36,489 nucleotides of DNA, taken from NCBI GenBank assembly GCA_938041455.1, contig CALITO010000048.1:1-36489 (forward strand). The letters run 5' to 3'. Both the position numbers and the translations under genes were made by a program. The notes under the pieces were generated by a model. It saw only the letters and a list, made by a program, of their open reading frames with translations. It made no database searches and was not told the origin of the DNA. Of the stretch, positions 1 to 8,373 are shown piece by piece. Within the stretch, counting starts at the first letter, position 1. The number at the start of each line of letters is the position of its first letter. Source of the DNA: an uncultured bacterium. GTDB taxonomy: Bacteria; Armatimonadota; JACIXR01.

Positions 1-362
1 TCATCGGGGGAGACGAGTCCGCCGACTATAACATCTACCTCATCAATCCGGATGGCACCGGCTTAGAGCAGATAACTTTCTTCACCGGCTTTTGGGCTAA
101 GAGTGAGAAGCCAACTGTCCTTGCGAAGGAGAAAGCGGAAAAAAGAGGGGAGAAAAAGCAGGAAGTGCAAATGGCAAGGAGCACCCAATCTCCTCTGGAA
201 ACCTCGAAAGGGGAAAAGCCATCTATTTCCTCCCCATCTCCTGCGGAAACCCCGAAAGAGGAGATGCCTTCCAATTCCTCCCGAGCTCCCCTCTTCGCAG
301 GAGGGCTCTCCCTCTCCGCCCTGGGTTATGCTCTTTGGAAGTTCCTGAAGTTCCTGTCTTGA
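1..362 (+). CDS. C-terminal end of a TolB/PD40-like beta-propeller protein (5' end outside window)
   Basis: An open frame enters from the left edge (first complete codon at base 3) and stops with TGA at 360-362, giving 119 visible residues. The first 25 or so contain DESADYNIYLINPDGTGL followed by EQIT, which matches the PD40/TolB propeller blade pattern (IY..N.DGT....LT). A low-complexity linker rich in Lys, Glu, Pro and Ser follows. The last 23 residues form a hydrophobic stretch (APLFAGGLSLSALGYALW) ending in KFLKFLS. This reads as a repeat domain, a flexible stalk and a C-terminal membrane anchor. TolB-like propellers usually act in the cell envelope; the exact role here cannot be told from the fragment. 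The gene converges on comF across a hairpin. Confidence 0.6.
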   Translation, partial: IGGDESADYNIYLINPDGTGLEQITFFTGFWAKSEKPTVLAKEKAEKRGEKKQEVQMARSTQSPLETSKGEKPSISSPSPAETPKEEMPSNSSRAPLFAGGLSLSALGYALWKFLKFLS

Positions 363-367
363 AAATT

Positions 368-392
368 GGGGGGGCGAATTCATTCGCCCCCC
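368..392. terminator. Bidirectional hairpin terminator between convergent genes
   Basis: An 11-bp perfect stem, GGGGGGCGAAT at 369-379 pairing with ATTCGCCCCCC at 382-392, lies in the 47-base gap between two convergent genes. On the minus strand it is followed by CAATTTTC, a short U-tract, so it best serves the comF operon. On the plus strand a weaker T run (CTTTTGTT) lies further downstream. Confidence 0.75.
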
Positions 393-409
393 TTAAAGGA
401 ACTCTTTTG

Positions 410-1135
410 TTAGATTTTTAAGGTTATATCTCTGGCCAGAGTTAACACCCAAACCCTTTGCGCCTTTGCTCGCTTTAGGGCGAGGGCGCAAGCGGAAGCG
501 GTAGCCCCAGTGGTCATCACATCGTCAACAAGCAAAACCCTCTTCCCTTCCACCTCCCTCTTTGAAGTAAGGGCAATTGCCCCCCTCACATTTGAGAACC
601 TCTCCCCGCGACTTAATCCCACCTGCCTTTTAACCTCTCGCCTCCACTCTAAGATATGAGGATAAAAGGGAAGAGAGAGGGAATGAGCAACTCCAGCCCC
701 TAATAGCAGAGAACTGCTGAATCCCCTTTCCCTCAAGCTCCCCTTATGGGGTGGAACCGTTACAACGCAGTCAATTTGCCAGTAAGGGGGTAGAGCCTTG
801 ATCATTATATTCCATAGCTTCTCAGCTATATCTGCTCTCCCCTTGAATTTGAAAGCGAGAAGGATCTCCCTTAAAATTCCCTCATATAGCCCCCCTGACC
901 TTGCCCCATCAAAATGGAGATTCAAATCCCTACAGTGATAGCAGATGGGACCCTCCTGCGGCGCACCACAAAGCTGACAAGGGTTGCTTATCCGCTTTAT
1001 CTCTTCCAAGCAATCCCCGCAAAGAAGCTCCCCCCTTTTCCCACAACCTATGCAGAAATCGGGAAAAACCAGTTCCAAAAGACCTTTCCCTGTCTCCTTG
1101 AATAGTCTCAGGAGGTGGCTACCTATTTGTTTCAT
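410..1135 (-). CDS. comF: ComF family phosphoribosyltransferase-like protein
   Basis: This 241-residue protein has the normal ComF length and layout. An N-terminal zinc-ribbon-like part has cysteine pairs C28/C31, C39/C42, C53/C56 and C65/C68. A type I phosphoribosyltransferase domain follows, with its PRPP loop LLVDDVMTTGAT at about 201-212. ComF proteins are cytosolic and needed for DNA uptake in several naturally competent bacteria; the substrate of the phosphoribosyltransferase fold is not settled. The ATG start is 15 bases after the stop of the glycosyltransferase gene, so comF is the last gene of the minus-strand operon starting at 5319, with a hairpin after it. No other competence gene is visible in the window. 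Confidence 0.9.
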   Translation of the reverse strand: MKQIGSHLLRLFKETGKGLLELVFPDFCIGCGKRGELLCGDCLEEIKRISNPCQLCGAPQEGPICYHCRDLNLHFDGARSGGLYEGILREILLAFKFKGRADIAEKLWNIMIKALPPYWQIDCVVTVPPHKGSLRERGFSSSLLLGAGVAHSLSLPFYPHILEWRREVKRQVGLSRGERFSNVRGAIALTSKREVEGKRVLLVDDVMTTGATASACALALKRAKAQRVWVLTLARDITLKI

Positions 1136-1150
1136 AGAATGTCCCTATAT

Positions 1151-1900
1151 CTAAAATTGGGAGCTTCTCAGCAGTTGACGCAGGATTAAGAGGTAAAAAT
1201 AAGGCAACCTTGCTACTTTCTCTATTTTTGAGGGCTGAACGAGGAGTCTATAGAGCCACTCCAAACCATACCTGCGCATCAAGCGAGGGGCTCTCCTCGC
1301 TCTTCCGGAAAGAACATCCAGAGTTCCTCCTACCCCCATTGCTACCTTCACTCCTAAATCTTTCCTGTTTCGCCATATAAACTTTTCCTGCTTGGGAATC
1401 CCCATACCCACAAGCAGGATATCCGCCTTGCTCTTCTTTATTTTTTTAACCACCTCCTTTTCCTCCTCTTCCTTGAAGTACCCATCCCCCCAGCCCACTA
1501 TTTGTATTTTTGGAAACGACCCTCGGATATTCTCGCTCGCCTTCTCCGCAACGCCGGGCACCCCCCCTAAAAGATATAATCTCCACCCTTCCTTTTCAAC
1601 TATCGGCAGTAGCTTCATAACGATATCAACTCCCGCTACCCGCTCTTTTATCGGTATACCGAGGAGTTTCGCACCCCACACTACGCCCATCCCATCGGGG
1701 GTGGCAAGGTCTGCGGAGCGCAGGATGCTTGCAAATTCCTCATCTTTGGAAGCTACAGTAAAAGCGTAAGCATCGCAGGTTGCTATAATATGGAACCCCC
1801 CTTCTTCTATAAATTGAGCGATCTTCTTAATAACCTCTTCCTCCCCCAGAGGGGAAAGTTTACCGTTTAGAAAAGGATAAGCTATGTCCCCTCTGCCCAC
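1151..1900 (-). CDS. WecG/TagA/CpsF family glycosyltransferase (GT26)
   Basis: The 249-residue protein matches the whole GT26 family. Visible motifs are TCDAYAF (41-47), the [16 protein letters not shown] block with Asp69, ERVAGVD (87-92), [12 protein letters not shown] (165-176), [11 protein letters not shown] (189-199), RRAP (202-205) and GLEWLYRL (212-219). These enzymes transfer a HexNAc-type sugar from a UDP-sugar to a lipid-linked acceptor at the inner face of the membrane, building teichoic acid linkage units, enterobacterial common antigen or exopolysaccharide. The C-terminal part is basic and hydrophobic, fitting a peripheral membrane enzyme. The start is GTG and overlaps the ahcY stop by 19 bases; the family N-terminus aligns from about residue 8, so the overlap seems real. 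The donor sugar cannot be told. Confidence 0.9.
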   Translation of the reverse strand: MGRGDIAYPFLNGKLSPLGEEEVIKKIAQFIEEGGFHIIATCDAYAFTVASKDEEFASILRSADLATPDGMGVVWGAKLLGIPIKERVAGVDIVMKLLPIVEKEGWRLYLLGGVPGVAEKASENIRGSFPKIQIVGWGDGYFKEEEEKEVVKKIKKSKADILLVGMGIPKQEKFIWRNRKDLGVKVAMGVGGTLDVLSGRARRAPRLMRRYGLEWLYRLLVQPSKIEKVARLPYFYLLILRQLLRSSQF

Positions 1901-3141
1901 GACTGAAGGTATTTTTCCTGCTCGGGTGTGAGCTCGTCTATCTTGACACCGAGGGAAGCGAGTTTTAAGCGAGCAACAGTTTCCTCAACTTCCTTCGGCA
2001 CGGGATAAACATCAGGCTTTAAGGAATCGGCGCTTTTGGCGAGGTATTCTATACAGAGTGCCTGCGTTGCGAAGGACATATCCATCACGCTTGAAGGATG
2101 CCCCTCCCCAGCAGCCAAATTCACCAACCTTCCCTCTGCTAAAAGGTATATCCTTTTGCCGTCCTCTAATAGATACTCCTCTACCATAGGACGCACCCGC
2201 CTCTTGGACTTGCTCATCATTTCCAAGGCAGGGATATCTATCTCCACATCAAAATGTCCCGAGTTAGCCAATATAGCACCATCTTTCATCAGTTTGAAAT
2301 GTTCCCCCCTTAGAACGCTCTTGTCACCCGTTACAGTAACGAATATATCCCCTATTTCCGCGGCTTCCAGGGAGTGCATTACTAAGAAGCCATCCATTAC
2401 CGCTTCTAATGCTTTGAATGGGTCCACCTCACAGACGATAACCTGTGCTCCCATTCCCCTTGCCCTCATCGCCAACCCTTTTCCACACCAGCCGTAGCCG
2501 AATACAACGAACTTCTTGCCAGCGAGGAGGATGTTGGTCGCTCGTAGGATACCATCTATGGTTGATTGCCCTGTTCCATAGCGATTGTCAAAAAGAAACT
2601 TGGATTTCGCATCGTTGACCGCTATTATGGGATACTTGAGCACCCCTTCCCTCGCCATACTCCTCAACCTTATCACACCCGTGGTGGTTTCTTCCGTTCC
2701 TCCCTTTGTCCCTTCTAATAAGTCCCTTCTTTTTGTATGAAGTGTAGTGACCAGGTCTGCGCCATCGTCTATTGTGAAGAGAGGTCTTTCTTCCAATACC
2801 GCGATGATGTTTCGGTAATATGCTTCCCTATCATCACCCTTTATAGCGAAAACAGATATATTGAAGAATTTAACCAGAGCGGAAGCGACCTCATCTTGAG
2901 TACTTAGAGGATTAGATGCGCAGAGGAAAACTTGTGCCCCACCCTTAACCAGAGTTGAAGCGAGGTTAGCGGTTTCAGAGGTTATGTGCAAGCACCCACC
3001 TATCTTTATCCCCGCCAAAGGTTTCTCCCTCTCAAACCGTTCTCCTATCATTTTCAAAACGGGCATCTCTCTTCTCGCCCACTCCACTTTCCTTAACCCT
3101 TCTTCTGCCAAGGTAATGTCCTTTATACGATGTTTCACCAT
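1882..3141 (-). CDS. ahcY: Adenosylhomocysteinase (S-adenosylhomocysteine hydrolase)
   Basis: AhcY splits S-adenosylhomocysteine into adenosine and homocysteine, removing the product that inhibits methyltransferases. The 419-residue protein is complete. Catalytic landmarks are visible: LHITSETA with His52, DDGAD near 125-129, GGTEETTTG with Glu151, [14 protein letters not shown] with Lys181 and Asp185, and NSGHFD with His296. The NAD site is FGYGWCGKG (214-222). Length and C-terminus (QSWAEGT) match the short archaeal/Thermotoga-type enzyme, which lacks the roughly 40-residue insertion and the KPDHYRY tail of the common bacterial and eukaryotic form. It sits inside a sugar-nucleotide/glycosyltransferase operon, an unusual neighbourhood. 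Residues are assigned by homology, not by a computed alignment. Confidence 0.95.
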   Translation of the reverse strand: MVKHRIKDITLAEEGLRKVEWARREMPVLKMIGERFEREKPLAGIKIGGCLHITSETANLASTLVKGGAQVFLCASNPLSTQDEVASALVKFFNISVFAIKGDDREAYYRNIIAVLEERPLFTIDDGADLVTTLHTKRRDLLEGTKGGTEETTTGVIRLRSMAREGVLKYPIIAVNDAKSKFLFDNRYGTGQSTIDGILRATNILLAGKKFVVFGYGWCGKGLAMRARGMGAQVIVCEVDPFKALEAVMDGFLVMHSLEAAEIGDIFVTVTGDKSVLRGEHFKLMKDGAILANSGHFDVEIDIPALEMMSKSKRRVRPMVEEYLLEDGKRIYLLAEGRLVNLAAGEGHPSSVMDMSFATQALCIEYLAKSADSLKPDVYPVPKEVEETVARLKLASLGVKIDELTPEQEKYLQSWAEGT

Positions 3142-3162
3142 TTTAGAACTTAAACCTCCTTC

Positions 3163-4197
3163 TTATTTACGCGTGGGGCTCACTATCACTCCCTCAAAAA
3201 TCGCTGCGTTAGAGTAAACCTCGCAATTTTCACCTACTATACAGCCTTCTATCATTGTGTTCTTGCCCACTTTCGCACCTCGCCAAAGAATGCTCTGCTT
3301 GACCACCGCTCCTTCTTCAATTATACATCCGTCCCCTAACACTGTTCCCTCCAAAATCTGTGCTCCCCTCTTAATAATACATCCGTTCCCGATGACTACG
3401 GGGTATTCCATATAGGCGGATGGCTCTATCTCCACATTTTCCCCTTGCCAAAAAAATGGTTTAACCTCTTTCAAGGGGATATGAAAGTTTATCCTTTTAT
3501 AAAGGACATCCTTATGAGCTGCCCTATATTGCTTCATATTTCCCACATCTTTCCAATATCCTGAAGCGAGGTAGCCGTAGAAGGGAACCTTCCTGTCTAT
3601 GAGTAGAGGGAAAAGATCTCTTCCAAAGTCAAAGAATTGCCCCTCGGGAATGAAGGATAAAACCTTTGGCTCGAGTATATATATGCCGGTATTGACGGTA
3701 TTGGAGGGAATCCTTTCGCCCCGGGGCTTCTCAATGAAGGCTATTACCCTCCCCCTTTCGTTCGTGAGAACCACCCCATATTCACTTGGATCATCAACGA
3801 GAGATAGGGCGATGGTGACCATCGCCTTTTTCTCCTGGTGGTAAGCAAGGACCCGTCTTAAATCAATATCGCAAAGGTCATCTGCACCCACCACCAAGAA
3901 GGTGCTATCAAAATTATCTTCCACCTTTTTAACCCCTCCTGCTGTTCCCAGCGGTTCCTCCTCATAAGAATATTTTATTGAAACACCCCATTTCTCCCCA
4001 TTACCAAGCCAGTTAGTTATCCTCTCGGCAAGATAGTGGACATTTATTATGATCTCCCTAAAGCCGTGCTCCCTTAAGACCTCTATAATATGTTCTATGA
4101 CGGGCTTATTGGCTATGGGAACCATAGGTTTAGGCACATTACGAGTGAGAGGGTCAAGCCTTGACCCCACACCTGCCGCGAGAATCATCGCCTTCAT
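3163..4197 (-). CDS. Sugar-1-phosphate nucleotidyltransferase with left-handed beta-helix domain
   Basis: The 344-residue protein has an N-terminal nucleotidyltransferase domain: AAGVGSRLDPLT (7-18), the PKPMVPI loop (22-28), PLGTAGG (82-88), a metal-binding ADD near 105-107, EKPRGE (156-161), NTGIYIL (169-175) and YWKDVGN (214-220). Residues about 245-340 form hexapeptide repeats (VIGNGCIIKRGA, VLGDGCIIEEGA) of a left-handed beta helix. This layout is that of mannose-1-phosphate guanylyltransferase and glucose-1-phosphate thymidylyl/uridylyltransferase relatives, which make NDP-sugars. The nucleotide and sugar cannot be assigned by eye. Its ATG directly follows the TAA of the aminotransferase (TAAATG), indicating coupled translation and a shared pathway. 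Confidence 0.88.
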   Translation of the reverse strand: MKAMILAAGVGSRLDPLTRNVPKPMVPIANKPVIEHIIEVLREHGFREIIINVHYLAERITNWLGNGEKWGVSIKYSYEEEPLGTAGGVKKVEDNFDSTFLVVGADDLCDIDLRRVLAYHQEKKAMVTIALSLVDDPSEYGVVLTNERGRVIAFIEKPRGERIPSNTVNTGIYILEPKVLSFIPEGQFFDFGRDLFPLLIDRKVPFYGYLASGYWKDVGNMKQYRAAHKDVLYKRINFHIPLKEVKPFFWQGENVEIEPSAYMEYPVVIGNGCIIKRGAQILEGTVLGDGCIIEEGAVVKQSILWRGAKVGKNTMIEGCIVGENCEVYSNAAIFEGVIVSPTRK

Positions 4198-5319
4198 TTA
4201 TATTTCCCTTCTTTTATAAAATCTTCTTATAGCGTTGGCTACCCTTAAGATTTGTTCCTCTTTAAGTCCCGGATAAACTGGCAAGGATATAACTTCCTTA
4301 GCTGCCTTCTCCGCTTGAGGGAAATCCCCCTCTTTATAGCCGAGATAGGAAAAGGCAGGCTGAAGATGAAGAGGACAAGGATAATATACCATCGTTTGTA
4401 TCCCCTCACTTAGAAGATATCTCCTCAATTCGTCCCTCTCCTTCGCCCTTATGGTGAATTGATGGTAAACATGGTGATTATCTTGCGCCTCATAAGGTAG
4501 CGTTATCTCCTCCACATCGCTCAACAACTCCTTATAAAAGCGTGCGTTCTTCCTCCGCTCCTCCGTCCACTTCTCAAGGTATCTTAACTTAACCAGCAGT
4601 ACCGCCGCTTGTAATTCGTCCAACCTGCTATTAGTCCCCAGAAAATTAAAGGTGTAGTCCTTTCCTCCGTGGCAACGCATAAGTCTTAACCTTTGATATA
4701 GTTCCTCATTTGAGGTTAATACCATCCCCCCATCGCCCATTGCGCCAAGGTTTTTTGTGGGATAGAAACTAAGACATCCCACATCGCCAAAGGAGCAAAC
4801 CGGTTGCCCATTATGGGAGGCAGCTATAGCTTGAGCTGAATCCTCTATTATCAATAGGGAGTTAGCTTTCCCTAACTGGGTTATCCTCCCCATATCGCAA
4901 GCCTGCCCGAAAAGGTGCACCGGCATTATAGCCTTCGTCCTCCTGCTAATTCTTTTTCCTATTTCATCAGGGGAAATATTGAAGGTCAATGGGTCTATAT
5001 CTGCGAAAATTGGACGCGCTCCCACTATGATGACGCTCTCAGCTGAAGCAACGAAAGAGAAGGGAGAGGTTATCACCTCGTCCCCTCTCCCTATGTTCAA
5101 AGCATGGAGAGAAAGGGTGAGGGCATCTGTGCCCGAATTAACCCCCACACCATATTTTACACCACACAGTTTTGCTATTTCCCTTTCCAATTTCTCAACA
5201 TTCTCACCTAATACATACCTTCCCGAGGTTATAACTTGCTCTACGAGGGGCAACATTTCATTCAGCAAAAGGTTGTGCTGGTAGGCAAGATCATTTATAG
5301 GAATTATCTCCTTTTCCAT
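4198..5319 (-). CDS. DegT/DnrJ/EryC1/StrS family PLP-dependent sugar aminotransferase
   Basis: Members of this family transfer an amino group from glutamate to a keto group on a nucleotide-linked sugar. The 373-residue protein starts with PINDL (7-11) and has GVNSGTDAL (59-67), PVHLFGQACDM (133-143), the PLP-contacting IEDSAQA (158-164), and SFYPTKNLGAMGDGG (184-198), where Lys189 is the expected Schiff-base lysine. Later come GTNSRLDELQAA and HVYHQFTIR, both typical. Length is normal. It is the first gene of the minus-strand operon and lies opposite the GT2/oxidoreductase operon; a Gfo/Idh/MocA dehydrogenase next to such an aminotransferase resembles Wlb-type 3-amino-sugar pathways, which is inference. 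The start has no Shine-Dalgarno and follows a TATAAT box closely. Confidence 0.92.
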   Translation of the reverse strand: MEKEIIPINDLAYQHNLLLNEMLPLVEQVITSGRYVLGENVEKLEREIAKLCGVKYGVGVNSGTDALTLSLHALNIGRGDEVITSPFSFVASAESVIIVGARPIFADIDPLTFNISPDEIGKRISRRTKAIMPVHLFGQACDMGRITQLGKANSLLIIEDSAQAIAASHNGQPVCSFGDVGCLSFYPTKNLGAMGDGGMVLTSNEELYQRLRLMRCHGGKDYTFNFLGTNSRLDELQAAVLLVKLRYLEKWTEERRKNARFYKELLSDVEEITLPYEAQDNHHVYHQFTIRAKERDELRRYLLSEGIQTMVYYPCPLHLQPAFSYLGYKEGDFPQAEKAAKEVISLPVYPGLKEEQILRVANAIRRFYKRREI

Positions 5320-5328
5320 TTAAAAGAA

Positions 5329-5334
5329 ATTATA
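5329..5334 (-). promoter_or_regulatory. -10 box of the minus-strand sugar operon, leaderless-type
   Basis: On the minus strand TATAAT occupies 5334-5329. The ATG of the aminotransferase begins at 5319, so a standard start about 7 bases downstream would leave a 5' leader of only about 3 bases. No Shine-Dalgarno lies directly before the ATG. No convincing -35 box was found. Confidence 0.45.
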
Positions 5335-5364
5335 TTCTCCTTTCTTCAGGGGAGTCAAATTTTT

Positions 5365-5370
5365 TATAAT
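5365..5370 (+). promoter_or_regulatory. -10 box of the GT2/oxidoreductase operon, near-leaderless
   Basis: TATAAT at 5365-5370 lies 12 bases before the ATG at 5383, predicting a leader of about 6 bases. The bases between are AT-rich and lack a Shine-Dalgarno. The -35 position (5342-5347, TTCTTC) is a poor match. The two boxes in this 63-base divergent spacer drive opposite sugar operons and may be co-regulated. Confidence 0.45.
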
Positions 5371-5382
5371 TTGTATTGAAAA

Positions 5383-6348
5383 ATGAGCGCAACAAAGGTT
5401 TCGGTTATCTCCACAGTGCTTAACGAGGAAATCAGTATAGGAGAGCTTCTGGAAGCTCTATCAGCCCAAACATTCACACCAGAGGAAATAGTCATTGTTG
5501 ACGCTGGTTCCCGAGATAAAACGGTTGCCCTTATGGAGAAGTATGCCCATTCCTTACCCCTCAAGGTATTTGTATGCCCGGGCGCGAATAGGGCAGAGGG
5601 AAGAAATATCGCCATTAGGGAGGCAAGTGGAGATATCATAGTTTCTATAGATGGGGGATGTATCCCCTACCCTAACTGGTTGGAGAATCTCGTTTCCCCT
5701 TTAATAGAGGAGAGCTCTTTGGATGTTGTGGGAGGATACTACGAGCCAGTAGTTAACACTCCTTTACAGGAAGCCATCGCGGCTTTGACAGTGCCGTCTC
5801 CCAAGGACATCTCGCCCTCTGAGTTCCTTCCTTCTTCTCGCAGCGTTGCCTTCCGCAAGCAGGTTTGGGAAAGAGTGGGAGGTTACCCCGAATGGATGAG
5901 GAGCGCCGAGGACACAGTCTTTGATATCCTCCTAAAAAAAGCGGGAGCGAAGTTCCTTTTCCAGCCGGAGGCGAAGGTTAAGTGGCGTATGCGAGAGTCT
6001 CTTCGGGGAGTATTTCGCCAGTTTTATGAATATTCCTTTTGGGATGCCCGAGCAGGTGTTTTCTTCCCACACTATCATAAGATATGGCTCTATTTGGGGG
6101 GTCTTATCCTTCTTATCCTCTCCTGCTTTTTCCCAGCGGTATTTTATGCCCTGAGCATAGGCTTTTTAATTTACATCTCCCGCTTCTATTTCCGAGCAAA
6201 AAGGAGGAGGCTATCTCCCAAGGCTTATCTATGGCTTTTACCCGCCTTATTTACCTATGACCTTGGCAATGTGAGCGGTTATATATTGGGAAAATTAACC
6301 TCACTTAAGCAAAAAATTAAAAGCGAAGGAGGCGAGATATCTTGTTAA
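5383..6348 (+). CDS. Family 2 (GT-A) glycosyltransferase with C-terminal membrane segments
   Basis: The N-terminus VSVISTVLNEE and IVIVDAGSRDKT (42-53) are the classic GT2 nucleotide-sugar binding strands. IVSIDGGCIPYPNWL holds the DxD-like position (here DGG). An acceptor-side SAEDTVF block supplies an ED(x) motif around residue 170. Residues about 225-260 contain two close hydrophobic spans (LYLGGLILLILSC, AVFYALSIGFLIYI) and a basic stretch RAKRRRL follows; a further hydrophobic segment lies near 285-305. The enzyme is thus anchored at the inner membrane with a cytosolic catalytic domain, as for enzymes adding sugars to lipid-linked or polymer acceptors. It is 321 residues and overlaps the next gene by 7 bases. 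Acceptor and donor are unknown. Confidence 0.88.
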   Translation: MSATKVSVISTVLNEEISIGELLEALSAQTFTPEEIVIVDAGSRDKTVALMEKYAHSLPLKVFVCPGANRAEGRNIAIREASGDIIVSIDGGCIPYPNWLENLVSPLIEESSLDVVGGYYEPVVNTPLQEAIAALTVPSPKDISPSEFLPSSRSVAFRKQVWERVGGYPEWMRSAEDTVFDILLKKAGAKFLFQPEAKVKWRMRESLRGVFRQFYEYSFWDARAGVFFPHYHKIWLYLGGLILLILSCFFPAVFYALSIGFLIYISRFYFRAKRRRLSPKAYLWLLPALFTYDLGNVSGYILGKLTSLKQKIKSEGGEISC

Positions 6349-7322
6349 AAGTAGGTATTATTGGCGCGGGAACTATGGGAAGAACGCATGCCCAAGCTTG
6401 GGCAGATACAAGGAGGGTAGAAATAGTTGGAATCTACGACGCAAACCCCTCCTATGCCGAAGCTCTTGCTTCCCATTACTCCACCTCTTTCTTGGACTTC
6501 CCCCAATTGTTAAAGAAGGCCGACATAGTAGATGTTTGCACCCCTACCCACACCCATCATCACTATGTGGTGGAGTCAGCAAGGGCAGGAAAGCACATCT
6601 TCTGTGAGAAGCCCCTGGCGAGGACACTTGAGCAAGGAGAGGAGATGTTGAAAGAAGTGGAGAAAGCTAAGGTGAAATTTATGGTCGGGCAGGTCCTCCG
6701 ATGGTTCCCCGAGTATAGGAAGGCGAAACAAATGATAGAGGAAGGAGCCATAGGTAATCCCCTAAGTGCCAGGACGACAAGGGGCGGCGCTTTCCCCCGG
6801 GGGATAGCAGATTGGTATGCGGATTTTGAGAAAAGCGGAGGCGTCATATTAGACCTCATAATCCACGATTTTGATTTCCTCCGCTGGTGTTTTGGAGAAG
6901 TGGAGAGAGTGTTCGCTTATTCCCTTACATTCCGTAGGTTGGAACATCTTGACTATACCCTAGTCATCCTCCGCTTTCGCTCGGGAGTAGTAGCCCACAT
7001 TGAGGGTATCTTTGCTTATCCCCCCGGTTCCCCCTTCCGCACCTCCTATGAAATAGTGGGCGATGGGGGAATGCTCATCTTTGATAATCAATCCACGATG
7101 CCTTTGAAGGCTTTAACCAAACCAAAGGAAAGCGCAATGGGTGTAGCGGTTCCAGAGAGCCCACTGGCGGAAAATCCCTACTTTTTGGAAATAGAGCATT
7201 TCCTTACCTGCGTAGAAAAGGGATTAGAACCCGAGGTAAAGGCCGAGGATGGCTTCCAAGCTATTAGAATAGCCCTATCCGCCATAGAATCGGTCAAGCT
7301 GGGTAAACCAGTGTATCTATAA
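6342..7322 (+). CDS. Gfo/Idh/MocA family NAD(P)-dependent sugar oxidoreductase
   Basis: The 326-residue protein has a Rossmann fold starting with GIIGAGTMGRTHA (5-17), the family signature EKPLA with catalytic Lys90, and the C-terminal-domain motif GGVILDLIIHDFDFLRW (166-182) with Asp171 and His175 at the usual active-site positions. Such enzymes oxidise or reduce a hydroxyl/keto group on sugars, inositols or nucleotide sugars using NAD(P). The TTG start at 6342 lies inside the end of the glycosyltransferase gene (7-base overlap), so translation is coupled. It appears catalytically complete, unlike its downstream neighbour. With the divergent aminotransferase it could supply the keto-sugar that is aminated; that is inference. 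Confidence 0.92.
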   Translation: MLKVGIIGAGTMGRTHAQAWADTRRVEIVGIYDANPSYAEALASHYSTSFLDFPQLLKKADIVDVCTPTHTHHHYVVESARAGKHIFCEKPLARTLEQGEEMLKEVEKAKVKFMVGQVLRWFPEYRKAKQMIEEGAIGNPLSARTTRGGAFPRGIADWYADFEKSGGVILDLIIHDFDFLRWCFGEVERVFAYSLTFRRLEHLDYTLVILRFRSGVVAHIEGIFAYPPGSPFRTSYEIVGDGGMLIFDNQSTMPLKALTKPKESAMGVAVPESPLAENPYFLEIEHFLTCVEKGLEPEVKAEDGFQAIRIALSAIESVKLGKPVYL

Positions 7323-7338
7323 GAGGAGGTGAAAGAAA

Positions 7339-8313
7339 ATGAAGGTAGGAATGATATCTTTTGCGAGCACAACATCTTGGGAATATGCGAGGTGTATAAA
7401 GGAAATAGGACTGGAGTTCGTGGGTCTTGCAGATGGAGACGAGATGAGGGGGAAAAGGGCGAGCGAGGCTTTCGCCGTTCCCTATTTTAGCAACAAAGAA
7501 AACCTCCTTTCACAGCCCATAGATGTGGTGATTATATGTTCTGAGACCGCTCACCGTAAGGGGGATGTTCTTCTTTCCGCTCAAGCTGAAAAGCATGTTA
7601 TCTGCGAGATGCCCTTTGCTACTTCCCTTCGGGATACTCAGGAGATAATAAGGACCTGCGAAGAGAAGGGCGTTCTCCTTTTCCCTGCTTTTCCTTTCCG
7701 CTACTCACCGCCACTTAAAAGAGCCAAGGAGTTAATAGAGGATGGTCAGATAGGCGAGATATTGGCGATGAAAGGGACCCACAGGACAAAGGTACCCCAA
7801 GGATGGCAGACTAAGAAAACCTTGGCGGGGGGAGGTGTGATCCTGCAAAACGCTGTTCCTATGATAGACATTATGAGATGGCTGACAAAAGAAGAGGTAG
7901 CGGAGGTTTATGTAGAAATTAAGAAAACTCCTCACCTCAATATAGAAGTGGAGGATACAGCTGCCCTCGCTCTGCGGTTTAAAAACGGAATCTTTGCCAC
8001 CCTTGACCCCTCTTGGTGTTATCCTTCCTCTTTTCCCTTCTGGGGAGACCTATCTATAGATATCGTGGGTAGAGATGGAACACTCATCGTTGATGCTTTC
8101 GCCCAGGTCCTTTGCCACGCGGAGGGAAGGAAAGCTTCCTACACAAAAGAATATTGGGGCTCAGATATTTACTCCCTTATGCTGAGGGACTATCTCCGTT
8201 ACATAGGGGAAAGGGAAGAATTGCCGGTTAGCCCGCTTGATGGATTAAAAGCTCTGGAGGTGGCCTTAGGCGGATACCAGTCTGGGGAGAAAAAGGAGCC
8301 TGTGTCCCTCTAA
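7339..8313 (+). CDS. Gfo/Idh/MocA-like protein lacking the usual catalytic residues
   Basis: The fold and length (324 residues) match the Gfo/Idh/MocA family, but key positions differ from the paralogue just upstream. The Rossmann start reads VGMISFASTTSWEYA with no GxGxxG. The EKP signature is EMPFA (90-94), replacing the catalytic Lys by Met91. The C-terminal motif reads GGVILQNAVPMIDIMRW (165-181), with Gln170 and Pro174 where the neighbour has Asp171 and His175. It may be a non-catalytic partner, a sugar-binding protein or an enzyme with different chemistry. It has a good Shine-Dalgarno (GAGGAGGTG, before 7339), lies 16 bases after the first oxidoreductase gene, and ends at a strong terminator. 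Confidence 0.85.
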   Translation: MKVGMISFASTTSWEYARCIKEIGLEFVGLADGDEMRGKRASEAFAVPYFSNKENLLSQPIDVVIICSETAHRKGDVLLSAQAEKHVICEMPFATSLRDTQEIIRTCEEKGVLLFPAFPFRYSPPLKRAKELIEDGQIGEILAMKGTHRTKVPQGWQTKKTLAGGGVILQNAVPMIDIMRWLTKEEVAEVYVEIKKTPHLNIEVEDTAALALRFKNGIFATLDPSWCYPSSFPFWGDLSIDIVGRDGTLIVDAFAQVLCHAEGRKASYTKEYWGSDIYSLMLRDYLRYIGEREELPVSPLDGLKALEVALGGYQSGEKKEPVSL

Positions 8314-8321
8314 AAAGAAGG

Positions 8322-8359
8322 GGGGGAGACCTTCATAATAGGAGGTCTCCCCCTTTTTT
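8322..8359. terminator. Intrinsic terminator between convergent operons
   Basis: An 11-bp stem, GGGGGAGACCT at 8322-8332 with AGGTCTCCCCC at 8343-8353, closes a 10-base loop and is followed by six T (8354-8359). It ends the sugar operon. On the other strand the stem is followed by CTTCTTTTT, so it likely also ends groEL transcription. Confidence 0.9.
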
Positions 8360-8373
8360 GTCCTTCTTCCTAC

